Shown piece by piece: positions 40,960-44,987 of a stretch of DNA of 44,987 bases; position 1 is the stretch's first letter, and each line of letters opens with the position of its first letter. Source of the stretch: Candidatus Aminicenantota bacterium (GTDB lineage: Bacteria; Acidobacteriota; Aminicenantia; Aminicenantales; UBA8522); NCBI GenBank assembly GCA_017886205.1, contig JAFNEO010000035.1:1-44987 (forward strand), in the 5' to 3' direction. The notes beneath the pieces were generated by a model. It searched no databases. It was not told the DNA's origin and saw nothing but the letters and a program-made list of their open reading frames with translations. Position numbers and translations under genes: made by a program.

Positions 40960-40968
40960 TGCTATAAT
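40960..40968 (+). promoter_or_regulatory. Extended -10 promoter of ftsE-ftsX
   Basis: TGCTATAAT is a perfect -10 preceded by the TG of extended -10 promoters. The -35 region at normal spacing is poor. Transcription would start about 30 nt before the ftsE ATG. Confidence 0.6.
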
Positions 40969-41002
40969 CCGTGACCGGGCAGGCCGTTTGCGCCCGGCCG
41001 TA

Positions 41003-41683
41003 ATGATTGAGCTTTACCACATTTCGAAGCAATACCAGGAGGGACAGTGGGCGTTGCTCGACATCAACCTCCATGTCCTGAAAGGGGATTTCTGGTTCAT
41101 AACCGGTCCCAGCGGCTCCGGGAAATCCACTCTCCTTAAGATCATTTTCCGCGAAATCCTGCCCTCCCGCGGCCAGATCGTCATCGACGGCATCAACATC
41201 CTCCGGCTTCCCGACCACCGGATCTATCGGCTGCGCCGGTCGATGGGCATCGTCTTCCAGGATTTCCGACTTGTTTTCCACAAGAAGGTCTTCGAGAACG
41301 TAGCCATCGGCCTCCACGTCCTCGGCGTTCCCCTCAAAGAGGTCCGGCGCCGGGTGTTCAACGCCCTGCGGCTGGTCAACCTCCATCAGAAAATGTGGGA
41401 GTACCCGTCGCATCTCTCCTACGGGGAACAACAGAGGGTGGCCATCGCCAGGGCCGTGGTGAATGAGCCCCAAATCCTACTGGCCGATGAGCCGACCGGA
41501 AACCTCGACCCGGAACTGGCCTCGGAAATTATGAGCGTCTTCAAGGAGATCAACAAGCAGGGGACGACCGTCATCATCTGCAGCCATGACAAGGAGCTGA
41601 TCCGTCACTTCGGCGATAAGATCCTGTTCCTTTTCAAGGGCAAGATCATAGGCAAGGAGGTCCTGCCATCCTCCAAAAGATAA
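41003..41683 (+). CDS. ftsE: Cell-division ATP-binding protein FtsE
   Basis: 226 residues from the ATG at 41003. ABC-type ATPase of the FtsEX complex, which controls peptidoglycan hydrolases at the septum. Walker A is GPSGSGKS, Q-loop FQDFRLV, Walker B ILLADEPTGNLD and H-loop ICSHD. The signature motif is LSYGEQQR instead of the usual LSGGEQQR, so the first Gly is Tyr. It overlaps ftsX by 16 nt. Confidence 0.95.
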   Translation: MIELYHISKQYQEGQWALLDINLHVLKGDFWFITGPSGSGKSTLLKIIFREILPSRGQIVIDGINILRLPDHRIYRLRRSMGIVFQDFRLVFHKKVFENVAIGLHVLGVPLKEVRRRVFNALRLVNLHQKMWEYPSHLSYGEQQRVAIARAVVNEPQILLADEPTGNLDPELASEIMSVFKEINKQGTTVIICSHDKELIRHFGDKILFLFKGKIIGKEVLPSSKR

Positions 41684-42564
41684 GGTATTTCCTGCGTGAT
41701 GCCCAGAACAATCTCTGGCAGTACAGGGCGCGGAACCTCCTGTCCATCACCATCATCTGCCTCTCCTTCCTCATCCTGGGAGTCTTCTTCTCCCTGTCCA
41801 ACAACCTCCAGCATATCGCCGACGAGATGTCCGAAAGTATGGTGGTGGTTTTCTTCCTCTCGCCGGACGTCACGGCCAAGGATCTTAGCCAGATCGAGGA
41901 GCGGATCAAGGCCTCCCCTTCCGTCGTCCGGGTGAATTACGTCGGCCGCCAGCAGGCCTGGGAACGGTTCCAGAAGAACTTCCCCGAGCTCCAGGAGATC
42001 CTCAAGAACGTGGGCACCAATCCCTTCCCTCCTTCATTCGAAGCCACCTTACAGAAGGACTCCTTTCGGTCGGACGATATCCTCGGGTTCATTCAGGAGA
42101 TCAAGAACGTCGCCGGGGTGGAAGACGTCCAGTTTAACCGGGATTGGGTCCAGAAGATGCAGTCGTTGAGCCGCCTGGCCAGGGCCATCGGGTTCTTCCT
42201 CGGGGGTATCCTCATCCTGGCTTCGTTCTTCATTATCTCCAACGTCATCCGGCTGAACGTCTTCGCCCGCAAGGCAGAGATCGAAATCCTCCGGCTGGTC
42301 GGTGCCACCAACACGTTCATCCGCCTGCCGTTTCTCATCGAAGGCATCAGCCTCGGGATCCTGGGCAGCCTGCTGTCTCTAGGGCTCCTTTTCCTCCTAA
42401 TAGAACTCTTCCCCCTTTATCTCGGCCATTCTCTGGGAGCGCTCCAGGAGATCGTCGGTTTCCGGTATCTCTCCCTGTCTCAATCGCTGAGCCTGATCGT
42501 GGGTGGCGCCTTGATGGGGGTGCTCGGAAGCATGAGCTCGCTCTCCCGCTTCCTGAAGATCTAG
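41668..42564 (+). CDS. ftsX: Cell-division protein FtsX, apparently starting at an ATC codon
   Basis: 298 residues if read from ATC at 41668, the normal FtsX length. An AAGGAGG at 41654-41660 stands 7 nt before this ATC, ideal spacing. The first in-frame ATG (41827) is 53 codons later and would remove the cytosolic start (LQKIRYFLRDAQNNLWQYRA) and the first membrane helix (LLSITIICLSFLILGVFF). No ATG, GTG or TTG exists in frame near the ribosome-binding site. The large extracytoplasmic loop (about 60-175) and three C-terminal helices (FFLGGILILASFFIISNVIR; LGILGSLLSLGLLFLLIELF; SLIVGGALMGVLGSM) follow. An AUC start, or a base error of ATG to ATC, are both possible. Confidence 0.9.
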   Translation: MLQKIRYFLRDAQNNLWQYRARNLLSITIICLSFLILGVFFSLSNNLQHIADEMSESMVVVFFLSPDVTAKDLSQIEERIKASPSVVRVNYVGRQQAWERFQKNFPELQEILKNVGTNPFPPSFEATLQKDSFRSDDILGFIQEIKNVAGVEDVQFNRDWVQKMQSLSRLARAIGFFLGGILILASFFIISNVIRLNVFARKAEIEILRLVGATNTFIRLPFLIEGISLGILGSLLSLGLLFLLIELFPLYLGHSLGALQEIVGFRYLSLSQSLSLIVGGALMGVLGSMSSLSRFLKI

Positions 42565-42619
42565 AAGACCTCCCGGCTCAGGCGATGGGCCTCCCGGAGT
42601 CGAATCGCTCGGGGCGCGG

Positions 42620-42648
42620 TTGACACATCCCAGAGATTAGCCTACAAT
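42620..42648 (+). promoter_or_regulatory. Promoter of rodZ, predicting a leaderless mRNA
   Basis: TTGACA (42620-42625), 17-nt spacer, TACAAT (42643-42648). The ATG of rodZ at 42657 lies 8 nt after the -10, at or next to the expected start of transcription. The sequence between is TTTCCCCA, with no Shine-Dalgarno. The 42565-42619 stretch shows no clear terminator for ftsX. Confidence 0.65.
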
Positions 42649-42656
42649 TTTCCCCA

Positions 42657-43427
42657 ATGGCATCCCTCGGTCAGGAACTTAAGAGAGAAAGAGAGCTCAG
42701 AGGAATTTCTCTCAGGGAGATCGCCGACTCCACCCGGATCAACCTGAGGTTGCTCCAGGCCCTCGAAGAGGACAAACTGGACGCCATCCCGGGACCGTTT
42801 TTCGTCCGCGCCATTCTCCGCTCTTATGCCAGGAGCATCGGCATCGATGAGCACCAGGTGCTCAACAAGTACCAGGAGATGTACACTTTCGAAGAACAGC
42901 TCCAATACGGGGAGTCCCCGGAACGGCCGAGGCCTCTCTCTCGGCTTTTCAGGCGTAAGAGCGTCTGGATAGCCGCGTTGGCCGTAGCGATCATCGGGCT
43001 CGGACTGGTCCTTATCTACATCCTTTTATTAGCCCCGGAAAAAAAGCAGCCTATCCCCGCCAAATCCGCTCAGCCCGTCGCTCAGGTCGAGACCCCGAAG
43101 CCAACCCCGCCGCCGGAACCCCAGCCTGTGGTCGAGAAGACCAAAGGACTCCGCCTCGAGATGACGTTCGTCGAGGAGACGTGGCTCCATATCTATGCCG
43201 ATGGCCAATCCGTCTGGGACGGGATCAAGAACAAGGGAGAGTCGCTCGAGGTCCGGGCCGAGCGGGAGGTGCGGTTGAACATCGGCAACGCCAGCGGTCC
43301 GGGCCTGACCATCAACGGCCAGAAGGCCAAGCCCTTCGGCCCCAGCGGAGCGGTTCGCCTGGACATCCTGATCACCCCGGAGAATTACCTCGATTTCCTT
43401 ATCGCGAGACAAGAAAAAACAGGTTAG
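42657..43427 (+). CDS. rodZ: RodZ-like cell-shape protein (HTH, TM, DUF4115)
   Basis: 256 residues. Cytoplasmic helix-turn-helix domain (about 1-75: SLGQELKRERELRGISLREI with NLRLLQALEEDKLDAIPGPF), basic juxtamembrane stretch RLFRRKS, one membrane helix (WIAALAVAIIGLGLVLIYIL), a Pro-rich linker (PKPTPPPEPQP) and a C-terminal DUF4115 domain (about 165-250: LRLEMTFVEETWLHIYADGQ). This is the RodZ layout; RodZ links MreB to the elongation machinery. Its promoter lies directly before the ATG, so it seems leaderless. The sensor kinase gene starts 4 nt after its stop. Confidence 0.88.
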   Translation: MASLGQELKRERELRGISLREIADSTRINLRLLQALEEDKLDAIPGPFFVRAILRSYARSIGIDEHQVLNKYQEMYTFEEQLQYGESPERPRPLSRLFRRKSVWIAALAVAIIGLGLVLIYILLLAPEKKQPIPAKSAQPVAQVETPKPTPPPEPQPVVEKTKGLRLEMTFVEETWLHIYADGQSVWDGIKNKGESLEVRAEREVRLNIGNASGPGLTINGQKAKPFGPSGAVRLDILITPENYLDFLIARQEKTG

Positions 43428-43431
43428 GACG

Positions 43432-44987
43432 ATGGAGACGCCCCGGAAAAAAGGACCGCGCTTCATCGCCGCCTTTATCATCGTGCTCGTCATCCTCTTC
43501 TTCGCCATCGAGTACTTCATCCGCGCCTCCCAGGAGTTTTCTCCCACTTCAGTCACCAATGTCCTCCTGTCCATGATGCAGGTTATTGTCCTGATCCTGT
43601 TCCTCGTCCTCTTCTTTATCTTGGGCCGGAACCTAGTCAAGCTCTACCTGGAACGAAAACGGAACATTGTCGGTTCCCATTTCAAAACCAAGCTCGTCCT
43701 GTTCTTCATCGCCCTGAGTATCATCCCCACATTCCTCCTCTTCTTTTTCGCCAGCGACCTGATCAGCCGCAACATCGAACTCTGGTTCAAGACGCCGTTA
43801 GACAAAGTCATCGAGGACACCAAGAGCGTCGCCGACGGTGTCTACGCCAACGCGGAGGAGACAGCCTATCACTACGCCGTCGTGCTGAGCCGCGAAATCC
43901 AGGGCCGGAGGCTCGTCCAAATGGAGAACAGGCTGGCCCTCAGGGATTTCATCCGCCAGAAGCTCAGCGAATACAAGCTCGACGAGATCGGCATCTACCT
44001 GGACGACGAGGAGCTGTTCACCTATCTCAACCCCGGGCTCCCGCTCCAAGATTACAAGTCAGTCCAGCCCGGTCTCGTCCAGAAAGCCCGTCAGGACGAC
44101 CGATTCAGCAGCATCGAGCCGATGGGGATGGGGGAGATGATCCGGCGCGGAGTCGGGTTCGACTTCGCCGGCGTCGGCCATGTCCTGGTGACCGCGGGCC
44201 GGTTTTTCCCCCAGAGCTACACGCAGCGGATCAACACGATTAACGCCTACGTCCAGAGATACCGCCTCCTCGCTCCACAAAAGATCACCGTCAAGACCTT
44301 TTATATCTTCATCCTTATGTTCATCACCCTGCTGATCATCTTCGCCGCCAGCTGGAGCGGGCTCCATCTCGCCAAGGGGATCACCATCCCCATCGAGAAG
44401 CTCGCCCAGGCCACGAAGGAGGTATCGCGGGGCAACCTGGATGTCCGGGTCGAGGACGCGGCATCGGACGAGCTGGGAACGCTTATCGACTCCTTCAACC
44501 AGATGATCTCCGACCTCCGGGACAGCCAGTTCCATATTGCCCAGAAGACCGCCGAACTGGAGAACCGGAAGCAGTACATCGAGACCGTCCTCCACAACAT
44601 CACCACCGGTGTCATCACCCTCGACTCCGAGGGGATGATCACCACCATTAACCCGTCAGCCTGGGAGATGCTGGCCCTCGAGGATAGAAACCCGGTGGGC
44701 AAGGGATTCCGGGAGGTCCTGGTCGATGAGAAGTACGGCGAGATCGTCAAGAACATCGCTTGGGGGATCAAGAACAAGTACCGTCTGTCCGACAAGGAGA
44801 TCAGCATCGTCTCCAACGGGCAGACGACCACCCTGGCCCTGGCCCTCTCTCCCCTGCCTCAGGCCAACGGCGATTTCTCGGGGATGATCGTGGTCTTCGA
44901 CAACCTCACCCAACTCATCAAGGCCCAGAAGATCGCCACCTGGAAAGAGGTCGCCCAGCGGGTTGCCCACGAGATCAAGAACCCGCT
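43432..44987 (+). CDS. NtrY-like sensor histidine kinase (partial, cut by window end)
   Basis: 518 codons are visible, starting METPRKKGPRFIAAFIIVLV. N-terminal membrane helices (three: FIAAFIIVLVILFFAIEYF; MMQVIVLILFLVLFFILGR; LVLFFIALSIIPTFLLFFFA) precede an extracytoplasmic sensor region (about 120-280), a further helix (FYIFILMFITLLIIFAAS), a HAMP linker (LAKGITIPIEKLAQATKEV), a PAS domain (about 380-490) and the start of the His-kinase domain with the H-box VAHEIKNP at the very end. This is the NtrY layout; the catalytic ATPase domain lies beyond the window, and a response regulator may follow. It is probably co-transcribed with rodZ. Confidence 0.88.
   Translation, partial: METPRKKGPRFIAAFIIVLVILFFAIEYFIRASQEFSPTSVTNVLLSMMQVIVLILFLVLFFILGRNLVKLYLERKRNIVGSHFKTKLVLFFIALSIIPTFLLFFFASDLISRNIELWFKTPLDKVIEDTKSVADGVYANAEETAYHYAVVLSREIQGRRLVQMENRLALRDFIRQKLSEYKLDEIGIYLDDEELFTYLNPGLPLQDYKSVQPGLVQKARQDDRFSSIEPMGMGEMIRRGVGFDFAGVGHVLVTAGRFFPQSYTQRINTINAYVQRYRLLAPQKITVKTFYIFILMFITLLIIFAASWSGLHLAKGITIPIEKLAQATKEVSRGNLDVRVEDAASDELGTLIDSFNQMISDLRDSQFHIAQKTAELENRKQYIETVLHNITTGVITLDSEGMITTINPSAWEMLALEDRNPVGKGFREVLVDEKYGEIVKNIAWGIKNKYRLSDKEISIVSNGQTTTLALALSPLPQANGDFSGMIVVFDNLTQLIKAQKIATWKEVAQRVAHEIKNP

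Noticed and set aside
42565..42619. Terminator between ftsX and rodZ
   Set aside because: Repeated CCTCCCGG segments are direct, not inverted, and no T-run follows.

Overview
This is a GC-rich, densely packed bacterial chromosome segment. Two proteins (5647-6504 and 30147-31202) look like outer-membrane beta-barrels with signal peptides and a C-terminal Phe, so the cell is probably Gram-negative. The gene set (2-oxoacid:ferredoxin oxidoreductase, four ferritin-like/rubrerythrin proteins, rubredoxin, NADH:rubredoxin reductase, AmrS, a DUF438-hemerythrin-PAS protein) points to an anaerobe that meets oxygen from time to time. I suspect an uncultured lineage such as Aminicenantes or another Acidobacteriota-like phylum, but this is inference from gene content; no phylogeny was run.

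Layout. 2-600: a minus-strand tRNA operon Thr(TGT)-Tyr(GTA)-Gly(TCC)-Thr(GGT) with a near-consensus promoter, in the order that precedes tuf in E. coli; tuf should lie left of the window. 1134-8407: plus-strand operon purB-purS-purQ-purL-(outer-membrane protein)-purN-tyrS. 8410-9951: a tandem, motif-split ThyX-like protein on the minus strand. 10098-11804: polX. 11805-12276: a gene-free stretch holding a roughly 227-bp inverted-repeat mobile element inserted into an older palindromic repeat, with a 7-bp target duplication. 12277-13009: ferritin-like protein and dodecin. 13028-14885: archease-rtcB RNA repair pair. 15072-15776: a YkgJ-type cysteine-cluster protein. 15777-18144: amrS-pncB. 18388-25969: a minus-strand run KorA-KorB-Nfu-NifS-like-NifU-TusA-NadA-rubrerythrin-ferritin-like-Nth, combining Fe-S assembly, NAD synthesis and redox protection. 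26097-31202: PhzF, a small Cys-rich protein, DUF438-hemerythrin-PAS, purA and a porin. 31154-33053: NADH:rubredoxin reductase, rubredoxin and a ferritin-like protein behind a consensus promoter. 33150-39118: DegT aminotransferase, sodium:solute symporter, and a secreted polysaccharide deacetylase-GH3 fusion. 39236-40057: mutM. 40372-44987: two small membrane proteins, ftsE-ftsX, rodZ and an NtrY-like sensor kinase that runs off the window.

How the genes work together. The pur genes encode adenylosuccinate lyase, the three-part FGAR amidotransferase (PurS/Q/L), GAR transformylase and, separately, adenylosuccinate synthetase. The Fe-S block could supply clusters to its own neighbours NadA, Nth and the ferredoxin-linked oxidoreductase. 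NADH -> flavoprotein -> rubredoxin -> rubrerythrin-type proteins is a known route for reducing peroxide or oxygen in anaerobes.

Most unusual points: (1) a NifS-like protein whose PLP-binding Lys is Gln, with other active-site residues also changed, yet with an intact cysteine loop and an intact NifU-type scaffold gene overlapping it; (2) the tandem ThyX-like protein whose two halves keep complementary parts of the ThyX signature; (3) the nested mobile element; (4) a deacetylase-GH3 fusion with altered GH3 catalytic motifs; (5) ftsX apparently starting at AUC; (6) two likely leaderless genes. Two genes (600-1069 and 15049-15776) each look interrupted by a one-base shift near the 5' end.
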